Part shown: in pieces, positions 1-14,137 of the stretch
Numbering within the stretch: the first letter of the stretch is position 1
Layout: each line of letters opens with the position of its first letter
DNA from: Isoetes taiwanensis
Lineage: Eukaryota > Streptophyta > Lycopodiopsida > Isoetales > Isoetaceae
DNA: 64,000 nt
Assembly: GCA_021234155.1 (NCBI GenBank)
Contig: JAJEKV010000062.1
Location: 4,531,025 to 4,595,024 of the forward strand
Direction: 5' to 3'
Notes under the pieces: model-generated
What the model was told of the DNA's origin: nothing
Database searches by the model: none
The model's input: the letters and a program-made list of their open reading frames with translations, nothing else
Made by a program: the position numbers and the translations under genes

Positions 1-2133
1 CCCTGGGCCATCAGATTTGTATACTGCAGCCAACTTTCTTTTGTTAGTGGAACCCTTATTACTTTGAAGCAAGTGCCATCGTAAACACAACTCTTGCCTT
101 GTTTGACCCACTGAATATACCTGCACAGGTTTCAACCACTGAATCTATAGATAACTAGAAAATAGCAAAGATTATATACCTCCAGTAGATAAGTGTCCTC
201 CAGGCGATGTTCTCCATGGCGGCCACCATGGATAATAATCAATTCATCTCTTAGAGACCCTGCCACATGGTTGGAACGAGGCCTTGGGACTTCACCCTCA
301 ACTCTAGGAACAATCCATTTGTTTTCTGTGGTATTATATACACTATAACAAAAACAAGCCTTAAGGATTATCATAAAAACAAAACAAGATAATTTGAGCT
401 GCAGCTACAAAACTGTACCTGAGGCTTCCTTCTTTTACAATACCATTATCATTTTTGCCCCCAAAAAGTAGTACATTAATTCCCGTTGTAACTAATGTAT
501 GATAACCCCGAGCAGATGGAAGCAAGCCTTCTGGTTGCAATACTACCCATAGCAACTGATCTGATATCTATTTCTATTTAGAACATAACTAGGAACCATA
601 GCAATAATAAGTATAGAGAAGTAACTTTATTCTTACCTGTGTAAAGAACAGCAAGATCATCAAGCCACTTCAATCCATCCCCTCCACCATAACCACCATA
701 AATCAAAATGGCATTTGGTTGTAGGGGATGAAGTACTGCTGCATGAGTGCCTCTACACTTTCCAGCAAGCCCACCTTTAAACTGTGGCGCACACCACTGT
801 AGCAAACAAAAAGAATCAGCAAAACCAAGTACAAATTTCTAAGCAAATGCAAAGGTTCGAGACAAGATGCCAAAGGCTTCCACACTTCTTCCGACCCAGG
901 TAACCCTTATAAATTCAACAATCAGATTCAACTTTTGTAATAGATGCAACACTTATGGTGGTGAGGGGAGAAGCTTGGTACCAAGCATTTCACATCGAAC
1001 AATTATGACTAGGTGGACACAAGGGTCCAAAATGGTGTGCAATTCGAAACTCATGGGAACTTGGGCAGTATATGTGATACTCATATCCTTTTGGGCTTTT
1101 GGGAACCATACCAGAAGCCCTATTACGTTCGCAAGATCCTTGTTGGACGGTGGAAACGTTTAATCCTTGAATATTTGTTTCGAAAATTCATGTCTTCCTT
1201 ACTCAGTAGATACGCCACCAGTTGGGAACTGATTGAAGGCACAATAGTCTCTAAGGGAATTCTAAAAGATGGCAAGGTGAAGTCAAATAAAATGAAAACT
1301 GGCAATGTTTGGGTGCAGAGGACATATATCACTCACAGTTGTTTAAGCCATGGATTTCCTTAAGAATACATATCCTGTTAATAATGGATGATCGTTATTA
1401 GATTAATGAGCTGGAGTACCAATTGGATGCAATTGACCAAGGATAATGCGTTGATCATGCATTGACCCATTACAATGATGAACTTAATCAAAACTTCATG
1501 ACTTACAAAACATGGAGGAATAGACCACCTATCTCTTGTCCCGAAAACTAACCAAATGGGTTTTTATAAGCTCTTCTAAACCGATTCTCTATATAAGTTC
1601 TGGCTGAGGCCTTCTTTTAGCGTGAATGCTCGCTTAACTTTATAACATCAGTTCAGCTGTTGGGTTGTCTAACATGGGAAAATGTACCTCCAAGGTATCC
1701 GTGTTAAGCACGTGGACATCACCAAACATCCTGCTAGCATCGCTTCCTCCTATGACCCAGATCTCTTTGCCATGAATAACAGTTGCTGTATGGTAAGCAC
1801 GGGGTGCAAATGGGGCATGGCGTTGTAGCTGTTTCCACTGCTCTGTTTCTGTATCGAAGGCCCAAAGATCATTGAAAAATTCGTTGCCATTCCGGCCACC
1901 CAGAACATAAATTATGTTCCCGATCAACGAAGCAGTATGCCCAGCACGACCACGAATATTACTATGTCCTGATCCACATGAGTACAACAGAGCAAATTGA
2001 AGCAAAAAAAAAAGGGCAATTTGGGTACGAGGAAAGAAACACCGCACTTACCTTGCACTAGCTCCCACCGGAGAGGGCGTTGCATGGACATGGAAGAGTG
2101 ATTTCTACAGAAACCTTGAAATCTTATGAACAT
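1..2133 (-). CDS. Kelch-repeat protein, 5' part of gene (six exons, runs off window)
   Basis: Exons read on the minus strand are 2133/2091-2052, 1968-1688, 796-637, 560-419, 342-180 and 120-1 (cut by the window edge). All junctions are GT-AG and the phases fit, giving one continuous protein. It contains at least five kelch blades, each with the paired glycines and spaced aromatic residues typical of the family (for example YVLGGRNGNEFFNDLWAFD, IWVIGGSD, LIYGGYGGGDG, VLLFGGKNDNG, IIIHGGRHGEH). Three in-frame ATGs are possible; the most upstream is at 2133. Kelch blades form beta-propellers used for protein binding; the partner cannot be read from this fragment, and the C-terminal part that would separate subfamilies lies outside the window. 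The 890-bp intron at 797-1687 carries plus-strand ORFs that I regard as chance. Confidence 0.88.
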
Positions 2134-2835
2134 GAAAGCTTCCCCAGGAAGCTCTTAGAGAACGCATGCCTACAAGGAATTTGCTATGCATGTTGTTATT
2201 CAAAAAAAGGCAGATTGAATTTGTTCATTGTTGCAGCAATGACAATAATTTTGGTGAGCGTGAGAACTAGGCTAGCTACTTCTAGAAAAGCATTAAGTTG
2301 TTGTTTGTCTGTTTTAGTAGCATATGCGTGGAACTGCTCACCAGTGTCATGGGGAAATTTTTGCAGGAAAATATAGGTTTTCATATATTCCTTCCCGCTA
2401 CCGTAAATGTCAGGTGTCATATTTCCTGACTTATTATCCAATTCTTTACTGCCACGTATGCAAGATTTTTTCCTGAATGTAGGGCTGAAGTGAACATCCT
2501 GTTTCGGAGACTTTATCTACGCCCGATTTGGGTTATCCTAAAATAAAATAGAAACTTAATATAGTGGAAACTATATTTAGTTTCCCAGGAAACTATATTC
2601 AGTTTCTCTTCGAGTCTTTCTATCATGTCTTTTTCGTTGAATTTGCAATGATTTCAATTTGTGTATGCATGCTTCCATATCTGCAGCAGAATCTAATCCA
2701 TGTACAAACATTCTTTTCCATTTAATGCACCAATTTTTTCAATCCAAATTTGCAATCCGGCAAGGATTTGAAGCTAAATTTTGAGCGCAAAGATTTGGAG
2801 CAAGATTTTGAGCGCAAAGATTTTGAGTCAACACT

Positions 2836-2874
2836 AGTAAACGTGTGCCCGGCGTGGCCGGGCTAATATCCTAG
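2836..2874 (+). mobile_element. Helitron-like 3' terminus
   Basis: A perfect 7-bp GC-rich hairpin (GCCCGGC at 2847-2853, loop GTG, GCCGGGC at 2857-2863) is followed by TAATATC and then CTAG at 2871-2874. A short GC hairpin just upstream of a terminal CTRR is the classic Helitron 3' end. A similar hairpin with the same ACGTGTGCCCG lead-in occurs on the minus strand at 24340-24356. No matching 5' end was found nearby and the next base is C rather than the usual T, so this may be a truncated or altered copy. Confidence 0.4.
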
Positions 2875-3342
2875 CTTGTGTCTTTACTTACCTAGCTTGT
2901 GTCCTTACTTGACCTTTAACGTCCATTTATGCAACTTCCAACAACACTACATGTTGATGCTTGCAAAAGCTCGCATAGTTTACTTTTATAATTGTGGTTC
3001 ATTACTATTTATGGTGACCTCAACATGATCCTATATATAGGTCAAGAAAGATACCTTATGTCTAACCAATACCTTAATGTCTAATAGGAATAAATACATA
3101 AAGACGTGCAAATACGAGCATTCGAAGGGCTCAAAGCTTCAACTTGAAAAATTCCGCTGAAGCAAGAAGGATCCGGCGGCAAAAGCAAAGCTACACAGAA
3201 GATTCACTGGCCGGGGAGTCAAACCCTTCATTTTCAGCTTAACCTTCTCAATTTGCACTCAACATTATTATGAAGCTTTATAATGTACAAGTCTGAAATT
3301 TTACCTGTAATACAAAAAGTTCACATAAAGCATACAAAATAC

Positions 3343-3420
3343 TAAAGTTTCCAAATCTTTTAATTGATAACAGAAAAACCTTAAAGTTTCCAAATCTTTT
3401 AATTGATAACAGAAAAACCT
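3343..3420. repeat. 39-bp tandem duplication
   Basis: Two near-identical adjacent copies of a 39-bp unit beginning TAAAGTTTCCAAATC, starting at 3343 and 3382. Confidence 0.9.
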
Positions 3421-4823
3421 TCATGCAAAATTAGACACAACATTTTAGTTGCATCAGTAGGTTTAAACATTGTATCCAAGTGAAAAAAAAAAAAACAAAA
3501 CAGAACAACAAACTCAAAGACATGGGCTTTTAGCCATCTCCGACCTCCAACACAACTAGAAATCGGCTGCATGCACAAAAGAAACAAGGAATTAATGTTA
3601 AAGAACGCAAAGAAATAAATAGAATCGCAAATATCTTAGATTGCTAGAAATTGGTGAAAGATCGCTCAAAGCCTCACCAAAAAGACCTAGCCATATCAGA
3701 AGAAGAAAGCTGCCATTTAATCTAAAGATTTATGAAAAAGAAAGCATTCCTAGAGATGATCTCCCACCTCGAACAGAAAAAAGAAAAAAAAAAAAAACCC
3801 GGTCTGAACTAGCATACGCTAGACCAACATATGCCTCGGTCAATCCCTTGGCACTATTATCATCCTATGTCCAAACTGAACTAGCCAGTTTAGAATAGTA
3901 CCTTTGTTCCCAAAGTCTAAGTAATTTAAATGAAGTCAAATATCTTTTCTCCAAAGCCATATGGAGTCATTTGCTACATATACTTCAACTTGATCTCTAT
4001 GCAATTACATAGACTATTCGATAAAGCCCTCTCATGGCTATTACATTCTTCCAGCAATGTAACATAATAGCATCAGGATATCATATGACATTCATCCCAT
4101 ATAAATCCATATATGCATGGTCTGATCATATCAGCCTAAAAGACATGTTTTTTTAAAAAAACCCGATTAGCCTAAACCATGTGAATATAAACATGGGCTT
4201 GGTTCAAAAGAACTAGCATAAAAAGAAGTTTCATAATACCAACTTGAACATGAAATATATCGAATGGACTTTGTGCTTTAGCCTAAAAGAACCAGCCTGA
4301 ACAAATAGAATATGAACCTCAAACCAGAGGACCATAAGTAGACTGTACATTTAAAGCAAGGATTTTACTGCATCCAATAAGCTTGGATGTCTTCACAAAG
4401 AAGTACGACATTTTTATAGATCCAACAGTAGAAATGGAACATATATGTTCAACTTCAAACATTTAGCATAGTTTAACAATGCTTTCCAAGACTGCCTATG
4501 ACAAAATATCCAATATTACAAGGTAATGCAAATCGTTTATCATAAGAGTAGCTAAGGCATAGATTATAGACAATTAGTCAAAATGATAGAGATTTACTCC
4601 CATAGATAAGAGTATACCAGTCAATATGTTCATGTATTACATTCCAGATACCTAGAAGAAATAATGTAGAAATATCACCAAAAGTTGCAGCCATGACCAT
4701 CAGACCACCATTCTTCTGCCTAAATCGAGTAGAAACAAAGGAAGCACAATAAGAGGAGAAGTTTGGTACCTGCAGCCATTCAATACACGGTTAGCTTGAT
4801 GAAGGTAACCATGCAAGGGCCAA

Positions 4824-4871
4824 AAGGTACAATAAGCTTCTCGGTTTATCACCTTTCACTTATTGTACCTT
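4824..4871. repeat. Inverted repeat inside the 2.77-kb unit
   Basis: Perfect 13-bp arms (AAGGTACAATAAG at 4824-4836 and its complement at 4859-4871) around a 22-nt loop. The same structure recurs in the other three units. Confidence 0.85.
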
Positions 4872-6171
4872 CTTTGCCCAACACAAATAAAAGCTAGAAG
4901 AAAGGTCATTGGCCATAATGTTCCATGTATCCCTATGATCAGCCAACTGCATCTCAGATGAAAGCTAAAATAGCAGAGATAACCTCTCAGATGAAAGCTA
5001 AAATAGCAGAGATAGCAGTCTAAAGCCCATTTAGCAGACTGCTTATTTTAGGTGTTTGTTCTAAACTTGGATACAAAGGCAGATATGATATTTTCCAAGT
5101 TGAAACATCTGTACTTAACCAGTAAACATTTGCAAAAGCACATACAGGAAAACGCAAACCTGGTGTTCTTGTCTTTCAAGGCCGGAACCTATATCAGGCT
5201 TAAAGATCCTGGAAAATCCGTTCGTGGCAGAACCCCTTTGCCAAGCATCAGTCCAGACAACTCTATGCTGGAACCGAATTCATGCAGTTGCACCAGCACC
5301 AGCCATTTCGGACTTTCTCCATGCTTGAATCAAAAGCCACATATCTAGAAATATATTTAAGCTCATATGCACGGCAAAGCTCTCTCTTTATACTGTTGTA
5401 TCTAGAGTAACAGCCAACATGACCAGCCAACATGACCATACAAAGTCCCCACAAAAACTGTTCTACACAACATTTGCTTCCAAGAACCATTTCAGATCTG
5501 AACTCTAGAACTTTTCTACACAGCTTTGTGTCTTATAGAACGTCCAAGAGACGAATGGGTAGCACTTTTAATCCCTGTTCGAAGCATCACATGCATGCGG
5601 CAAGCATTGGAGCATGATTAAACTGTAATCGTGGACTCCACCGAACCGGCAAGGGAAATGACGGAAGAAAAATCTTGAATTCAACCCTAAAATGTTGAAG
5701 GCGAACCAAGCCCTAGATCTTAACCCTATAAAATGTGAATTTATATTCGTGGATTAATCTCCACATTTGTTTAATAAAAAAAACCCTACCACCTTCCGTA
5801 GAGTATGATATGACCCCTGTTTATAGACCTGTAATTATAGGGATGGCAAAACCCTACCATTACAGTAGGGGTAATGTCGTACCCTATAATTACTGCCTTA
5901 TGTCTAAATTGCGAAGTAATGCAGGAACATACCTTTGTTTTACTGCAGTCAATCTTTGTAGCCGAAAATTACTTTCAATTTTCAGTCCAAGTAATGTATA
6001 TAGGATTTGAGCATTGCACGCACTTCCTGCATAAGAGTACAAACTTTATCTTTTTAGTCAACATTTTTGCCAAATGGCATTGCAAGTTTTTCAGCCAACT
6101 GGCGTGAAAACTTTATTCTTGTAACAAAATTTCAGTCGTGTCATCAGAAAGTTTTTCAGCCAACTAGCATG

Positions 6172-6236
6172 AAATGGCATCTGCCATTGGGTGTAAAATG
6201 GCACCTGCCATTGGTGTACAATGGCTCTTGCCATTA
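6172..6236. repeat. Three consecutive AATGGC(A)...GCCATT mini-palindromes
   Basis: AATGGCATCTGCCATT, AATGGCACCTGCCATT and AATGGCTCTTGCCATT follow one another at ~25-bp spacing, forming three small hairpins in a row. They recur in the second and third units of the tandem array. Confidence 0.8.
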
Positions 6237-9200
6237 ACGAGAATTCTTAATGAATCATTATTCATAACCAAGTAAAATCTAGTAAGAGCAACTTTCTTTG
6301 ATAGCACTAATGTATGAGCTGATGTATTGCTCGCTTCTTGCATCGATAAGAGTCTCCATTCCTTGTATGTAAACACGTTTTCATCAGCTTATGCCTTTAT
6401 GCAACCCCGCACGAATATTAAAATATAGGTTAGTCCGGTTAAATAGAAAAACCAGGATATTAAGTGTAAAGTAAAAAGCCCACTAAGGGCTTTAAACTTC
6501 TTAATCACTTAGAACAAAGGGATGAGAGGCATCACCGGTTATCACTAGTGAGATGAAGTATCTAAAAAAAACCGGTGCGAACTAGCATAACGCTAGACCA
6601 ACATATGCCTCGGTCAATCCCTTGGCACTATTATCATCCTATGTCCAAACCGAACTAGCCGGTTTAGAATAGTACCTTTGTTCCCAAAGTCTAAGTAATT
6701 TAAATGAAGTCAAATATCTTTTCTCCAAAGCCATATGGAGTCATTTGCTACATATACTTCAACTTGATCTCTATGCAATTACATAGACTATTCGATAAAA
6801 CCCTCTCATGGCTATTACATTCTTCCAAAGAATGTAACATAATAGCATCGATATCATATGACATTCATCCCATATAAATCCATATATGCATGGTCCGATC
6901 ATATCAGCCTAAAAAAGACATGTTTTTAAAAACCCGATTAGCCTAAACCATGTGAATATAAACATGGGCTTGGTTCAAAAGAACTAGCATAAAAAGAAGT
7001 TTCATAATACCAACTTGAACATGAAATATATCGAATGGACTTTGTGCTTTAGCCTAAAAGAACCAGCCTGAACAAATAGAATATGAACCTCAAACCAGAG
7101 GACCATAAGTAGACTGTACATTTAAAGCAAGGATTTTACTGCATCCAATAAGCTTGGATGTCTTCACAAAGAAGTACGACATTTTTATAGATCCAACAGT
7201 AGAAATGGAACATATATGTTCAACTTCAAACATTTAGCATAGTTTAACAATGCTTTCCAAGACTGCCTATGACAAAATATCCAATATTACAAGGTAATGC
7301 AAATCGTTTATCATAAGAGTAGCTAAGGCATAGATTATAGACAATTAGTCAAAATGATAGAGATTTACTCCCATAGATAAGAGTATACCAGTCAATATGT
7401 TCATGTATTACATTCCAGATACCTAGAAGAAATAATGTAGAAATATCACCAAAAGTTGCAGCCATGACCATCAGACCACCATTCTTCTGCCTAAATCGAG
7501 TAGAAACAAAGGAAGCACAATAAGAGGAGAAGTTTGGTACCTGCAGCCATTCAATACACGGTTAGCTTGATGAAGGTAACCATGCAAGGGCCAAAAGGTA
7601 CAATAAGCTTCTCGGTTTATCACCTTTCACTTATTGTACCTTCTTTGCCCAACACAAATAAAAGCTAGAAGAAAGGTCATTGGCCATAATGTTCCATGTA
7701 TCCCTATGATCAGCCAACTGCATCTCAGATGAAAGCTAAAATAGCAGAGATAACCTCTCAGATGAAAGCTAAAATAGCAGAGATAGCAGTCTAAAGCCCA
7801 TTTAGCAGACTGCTTATTTTAGGTGTTTGTTCTAAACTTGGATACAAAGGCAGATATGATATTTTCCAAGTTGAAACATCTGTACTTAACCAGTAAACAT
7901 TTGCAAAAGCACATACAGGAAAACGCAAACCTGGTGTTCTTGTCTTTCAAGGCCGGAACCTATATCAGGCTTAAAGATCCTGGAAAATCCGTTAAATGGG
8001 CGTAACCCCTTTGCCAAGCATCACCCGCACAACTCTATCTTTGGAACCCGAATTCATGCAGTTGCACCAGCACCAGCCATTTCGGACTTTCTCCATGCTT
8101 GAATCAAAAGCCACATATCTAGAAATATATTTAAGCTCATATGCACGGCAAAGCTCTCTCTTTATACTGTTGTATCTAGAGTAACAGCCAACATGACCAG
8201 CCAACATGACCATACAAAGTCCCCACAAAAACTGTTCTACACAACATTTGCTTCCAAGAACCATTTCAGATCTGAACTCTAGAACTTTTCTACACAGCTT
8301 TGTGTCTTATAGAACGTCCAAGAGACGAATGGGTAGCACTTTTAATCCCTGTTCGAAGCATCACATGCATGCGGCAAGCATTGGAGCATGATTAAACTGT
8401 GATCGTGGACTCCACCGAACCGGCAAGGGAAATGACGGAAGAAAAATCTTGAATTCAACCCTAAAATGTTGAAGGCGAACCAAGCCCTAGATCTTAACCC
8501 TATAAAATGTGAATTTATATTCGTGGATTAATCTCCACATTTGTTTAATAAAAAAAACCCTACCACCTTCCGTAGAGTATGATATGACCCCTGTTTATAG
8601 ACCTGTAATTATAGGGATGGCAAAACCCTACCATTACAGTAGGGGTAATGTCGTACCCTATAATTACTGCCTTATGTCTAAATTGCGAAGTAATGCAGGA
8701 ACATACCTTTGTTTTACTGCAGTCAATCTTTGTAGCCGAAAATTACTTTCAATTTTCAGTCCAAGTAATGTATATAGGATTTGAGCATTGCACGCACTTC
8801 CTGCATAAGAGTACAAACTTTATCTTTTTAGTCAACATTTTTGCCAAATGGCATTGCAAGTTTTTCAGCCAACTGGCGTGAAAACTTTATTCTTGTAACA
8901 AAATTTCAGTCGTGTCATCAGAAAGTTTTTCAGCCAACTAGCATGAAATGGCATCTGCCATTGGGTGTAAAATGGCACCTGCCATTGGTGTACAATGGCT
9001 CTTGCCATTAACGAGAATTCTTAATGAATCATTATTCATAACCAGTAAAATCTAGTAAGAGCAACCTGCTGCATAGCACTAATGTATGAGCTGATGTATT
9101 GCTCTGCTTCTTGCATCAGTAAGAGTCTCCAATTCCTTGTATGTAAACACGTTTTCATCAGCTTATGCCTTTATGCAACCTGCACGAATATTAAAATATA

Positions 9201-12200
9201 GGTTAGTCTGGTTAAATAGAAAAACCAGATATTAAGTGTAAAGTAAAAAGCCCACTAAGGGCTTTAAACTTCTTAATCACTTAGAACAAAGGGACAGAGG
9301 CATCACCAGTTATCACTAGTGAGATGAAGTATCTAAAAAAAACCCGGTCTGAACTAGCATACGCTAGACCAACATATGCCTCGGTCAATCCCTTGGCACT
9401 ATTATCATCCTATGTCCAAACTGAACTAGCCAGTTTAGAATAGTACCTTTGTTCCCAAAGTCTAAGTAATTTAAATGAAGTCAAATATCTTTTCTCCAAA
9501 GCCATATGGAGTCATTTGCTACATATACTTCAACTTGATCTCTATGCAATTACATAGACTATTCGATAAAGCCCTCTCATGGCTATTACATTCTTCCAGC
9601 AATGTAACATAATAGCATCAGGATATCATATGACATTCATCCCATATAAATCCATATATGCATGGTCTGATCATATCAGCCTAAAAGACATGTTTTTTTA
9701 AAAAAACCCGATTAGCCTAAACCATGTGAATATAAACATGGGCTTGGTTCAAAAGAACTAGCATAAAAAGAAGTTTCATAATACCAACTTGAACATGAAA
9801 TATATCGAATGGACTTTGTGCTTTAGCCTAAAAGAACCAGCCTGAACAAATAGAATATGAACCTCAAACCCGAGGACCATAAGTAGATCAGACATTTAAA
9901 GCAAGGATTTTACTGCATCCAATAAGCTTGGATGTCTTCACAAAGAAGTACGACATTTTTATAGATCCAACAGTAGAAATGGAACATATATGTTCAACTT
10001 CAAACATTTAGCATAGTTTAACAATGCTTTCCAAGACTGCCTATGACAAAATATCCAATATTACAAGGTAATGCAAATCGTTTATCATAAGAGTAGCTAA
10101 GGCATAGATTATAGACAATTAGTCAAAATGATAGAGATTTACTCCCATAGATAAGAGTATACCAGTCAATATGTTCATGTATTACATTCCAGATACCTAG
10201 AAGAAATAATGTAGAAATATCACCAAAAGTTGCAGCCATGACCATCAGACCACCATTCTTCTGCCTAAATCGAGTAGAAAACAAAGGAAGCACAATAAGA
10301 GGAGAAGTTTGGTACTGCGACCATTCAATACCTGGTTAGCTTGATGAAGGTAACCATGCAAGGGTTAAAAGGTACAATAAGCTTCTGGTTTATCACCTTT
10401 CACTTATTGTACCTTCTTTGCCCAACACAAATAAAAGCTAGAAGAAAGGTCATTGGCCATAATGTTCCATGTATCCCTATGATCACCAACCGCATCTCGG
10501 ATGAAAGCTAAAATAGCGAGATAACCTCTCGATGAAAGCTAAAATAGCAGAGATAGCAGACTAAAGCCCATTTAGCAGACTGCTTATTTTAGGTGTTTGT
10601 TCTAAACTTGGATACAAAGGCAGATATGATATTTTCCAAGTTGAAACATCTGTACTTAACCAGTAAACATTTGCAAAAGCACATACAGGAAAACGCAAAC
10701 CTGGTGTTCTTGTCTTTCAAGGCCGGAACCTATATCAGGCTTAAAGATCCTGGAAAATCCGTTCGTGGCAGAACCCCTTTGCCAAGCATCAGTCCAGACA
10801 ACTCTATGCTGGAACCGAATTCATGCAGTTGCACCAGCACCAGCCATTTCGGACTTTCTCCATGCTTGAATCAAAAGCCACATATCTAGAAATATATTTA
10901 AGCTCATATGCACGGCAAAGCTCTCTCTTTATACTGTTGTATCTAGAGTAACAGCCAACATGACCAGCCAACATGACCATACAAAGTCCCCACAAAAACT
11001 GTTCTACACAACATTTGCTTCCAAGAACCATTTCAGATCTGAACTCTAGAACTTTTCTACACAGCTTTGTGTCTTATAGAACGTCCAAGAGACGAATGGG
11101 TAGCACTTTTAATCCCTGTTCGAAGCATCACATGCATGCGGCAAGCATTGGAGCATGATTAAACTGTAATCGTGGACTCCACCGAACCGGCAAGGGAAAT
11201 GACGGAAGAAAAATCTTGAATTCAACCCTAAAATGTTGAAGGCTAACCAAGCCCTAGATCTTAACCCTATAAAATGTGAATTTATATTAGGTGGATTAAT
11301 CTCCACATTTGTTTAATAAAAAAAACCCTACCACCTTCCGTAGAGTATGATATGACCCCTGTTTATAGACCTGTAATTATAGGGATGGCAAAACCCTACC
11401 ATTACAGTAGGGGTAATGTCGTACCCTATAATTACTGCCTTATGTCTAAATTGCAAGTAATGCGCAGAACATACCTTTGTTTTCTTCAAGCTTGATCAAT
11501 CTTTGTAGCCAAAAATTACTTTCAATTTTCACCAAGTAATGTATATAGGATTTGAGCATTGCACGCACTTCCTGCATAAGAGTACAAACTTTATCTTTTT
11601 AGTCAACATTTTTGCCAAATGGCATTGCAAGTTTTTCAAACAACTGGCGTGAAAACTTTATTCTTGTAACAAAATTTCAGTCGTGTCATCAGAAAGTTTT
11701 TCAGCCAACTAGCATGAAATGGCATCCGCCATTGGGTGTAAATGGCACCTCGCCATTGGTGTACAATGGCTCTTGCCATTAACGAGAATTCTTAATGAAT
11801 CATTATTCATAACCAGTAAAATCTAGTAAGAGCAACCTGCTGCATAGCACTAATGTATGAGCTGATGTATTGCTCTGCTTCTTGCATCAGTAAGAGTCTC
11901 CAATTCCTTGTATGTAAACACGTTTTCATCAGCTTATGCCTTTATGCAACCTGCACGAATATTAAAATATAGGTTAGTCTGGTTAAATAGAAAAACCGGA
12001 TATTAAGTGTAAAGTAAAAAGCCCACTAAGGGCTTTAAACTTCTTAATCACTTAGAACAAAGGGACAGAGGCATCACCAGTTATCACTAGTGAGATGAAG
12101 TATCTAAAAAAAACCCGGTCTGAACTAGCATACGCTAGACCAACATATGCCTCGGTCAATCCCTTGGCACTATTATCATCCTATGTCCAAACTGAACTAG

Positions 12201-14106
12201 CCAGTTTAGAATAGTACCTTTGTTCCCAAAGTCTAAGTAATTTAAATGAAGTCAAATATCTTTTCTCCAAAGCCATATGGAGTCATTTGCTACATATACT
12301 TCAACTTGATCTCTATGCAATTACATAGACTATTCGATAAAGCCCTCTCATGGCTATTACATTCTTCCAGCAATGTAACATAATAGCATCAGGATATCAT
12401 ATGACATTCATCCCATATAAATCCATATATGCATGGTCTGATCATATCAGCCTAAAAGACATGTTTTTTTAAAAAAACCCGATTAGCCTAAACCATGTGA
12501 ATATAAACATGGGCTTGGTTCAAAAGAACTAGCATAAAAAGAAGTTTCATAATACCAACTTGAACATGAAATATATCGAATGGACTTTGTGCTTTAGCCT
12601 AAAAGAACCAGCCTGAACAAATAGAATATGAACCTCAAACCCGAGGGACCATAAGTAGACTGTACATTTAAAGCAAGGATTTTACTGCATCCAATAAGCT
12701 TGGATGTCTTCACAAAGAAGTACGACATTTTTATAGATCCAACAGTAGAAATGGAACATATATGTTCAACTTCAAACATTTAGCATAGTTTAACAATGCT
12801 TTCCAAGACTGCCTATGACAAAATATCCAATATTACAAGGTAATGCAAATCGTTTATCATAAGAGTAGCTAAGGCATAGATTATAGACAATTAGTCAAAA
12901 TGATAGAGATTTACTCCCATAGATAAGAGTATACCAGTCAATATGTTCATGTATTACATTCCAGATACCTAGAAGAAATAATGTAGAAATATCACCAAAA
13001 GTTGCAGCCATGACCATCAGACCACCATTCTTCTGCCTAAATCGAGTAGAAACAAAGGAAGCACAATAAGAGGAGAAGTTTGGTACTGCAGCCCATTCAA
13101 TACACGGTTAGCTTGATGAAGGTAACCATGCAAGGGCCAAAAGGTACAATAAGCTTCTCGGTTTATCACCTTTCACTTATTGTACCTTCTTTGCCCAACA
13201 CAAATAAAAGCTAGAAGAAAGGTCATTGGCCATAATGTTCCATGTATCCCTATGATCAGCCAACTGCATCTCAGATGAAAGCTAAAATAGCAGAGATAAC
13301 CTCTCAGATGAAAGCTAAAATAGCAGAGATAGCAGTCTAAAGCCCATTTAGCAGACTGCTTATTTTAGGTGTTTGTTCTAAACTTGGATACAAAGGCAGA
13401 TATGATATTTTCCAAGTTGAAACATCTGTACTTAACCAGTAAACATTTGCAAAAGTAAACATTTGCAAAAGCACATACAGGAAAACGCAAACCTGGTGTT
13501 CTTGTCTTTCAAGGCCGGAACCTATATCAGGCTTAAAGATCCTGGAAAATCCGTTCGTGGCAGAACCCCTTTGCCAAGCATCACCCGCACAACTCTATCT
13601 TTGAACCAATTCATGCGCGCTTGCAAAGGCCTCGACCATTTCGACTTTCTCCATGCTTGAATCAAAAGCCACATATCTAGAAATATATTTAAGCTCATAT
13701 GCACGGCAAAGCTCTCTCTTTATACTGTTGTATCTAGAGTAACAGCCAACATGACCAGCCAACATGACCATACAAAGTCCCCACAAAAACTGTTCTACAC
13801 AACATTTGCTTCCAAGAACCATTTCAGATCTGAACTCTAGAACTTTTCTACACAGCTTTGTGTCTTATAGAACGTCCAAGAGACGAATGGGTAGCACTTT
13901 TAATCCCTGTTCGAAGCATCACATGCATGCGGCAAGCATTGGAGCATGATTAAACTGTAATCGTGGACTCCACCGAACCGGCAAGGGAAATGACGGAAGA
14001 AAAATCTTGAATTCAACCCTAAAATGTTGAAGGCGAACCAAGCCCTAGATCTTAACCCTATAAAATGTGAATTTATATTCGTGGATTAATCTCCACATTT
14101 GTTTAA

Positions 14107-14107
<1 letters not shown>

Positions 14108-14135
<28 letters not shown>
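14108..14135. repeat. A28 tract closing the tandem array
   Basis: An uninterrupted run of 28 A replaces the 8-A run found at the same place inside the complete units; unique sequence (ACCCTGCATTTG) follows. It marks the right edge of the array and is a likely breakpoint. Confidence 0.9.

Positions 14136-14137
<2 letters not shown>

Larger units (their letters stand above)
2134..3796. other. Intergenic stretch, no gene recognised
   Basis: Short ORFs here show no family signature. The stretch contains two direct copies of a GGAAACTATATT-type motif near 2561-2605, a Helitron-like 3' end (2836-2874), a 39-bp tandem duplication (3343-3420) and A-rich tracts leading into the large tandem array. 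Confidence 0.5.
3797..14107. repeat. Macro-tandem array, ~2.77-kb unit, 3.7 copies
   Basis: Units start at the CCGGT(C/G) anchor at 3797, 6572, 9343 and 12114; the first three are 2775, 2771 and 2771 bp and the fourth stops after ~1994 bp at an A-tract. Copies are nearly identical over kilobases, differing by scattered substitutions and small indels, many in CTG/CCG or CAG/CGG positions. All copies encode the same minus-strand 60-75-residue ORF (for example 5263-5490) and a plus-strand ORF starting MFVLNLDTKAD; neither shows a recognisable domain and both may be chance. Outer ends and the internal breakpoint all fall at A-runs followed by CCC, suggesting recombination or slippage between A(n)CCC tracts. 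An assembly artefact is possible. Confidence 0.95.

Noticed and set aside
867-1363. Plus-strand ORFs of 98 and 116 codons
   Set aside because: They lie in an intron of the kelch gene, overlap each other and show no domain or codon signal.
5263-5490. 75-codon minus-strand ORF repeated in every array unit
   Set aside because: Its conservation is explained by recent duplication of the whole unit; copy-specific indels alter its N- or C-terminus freely.
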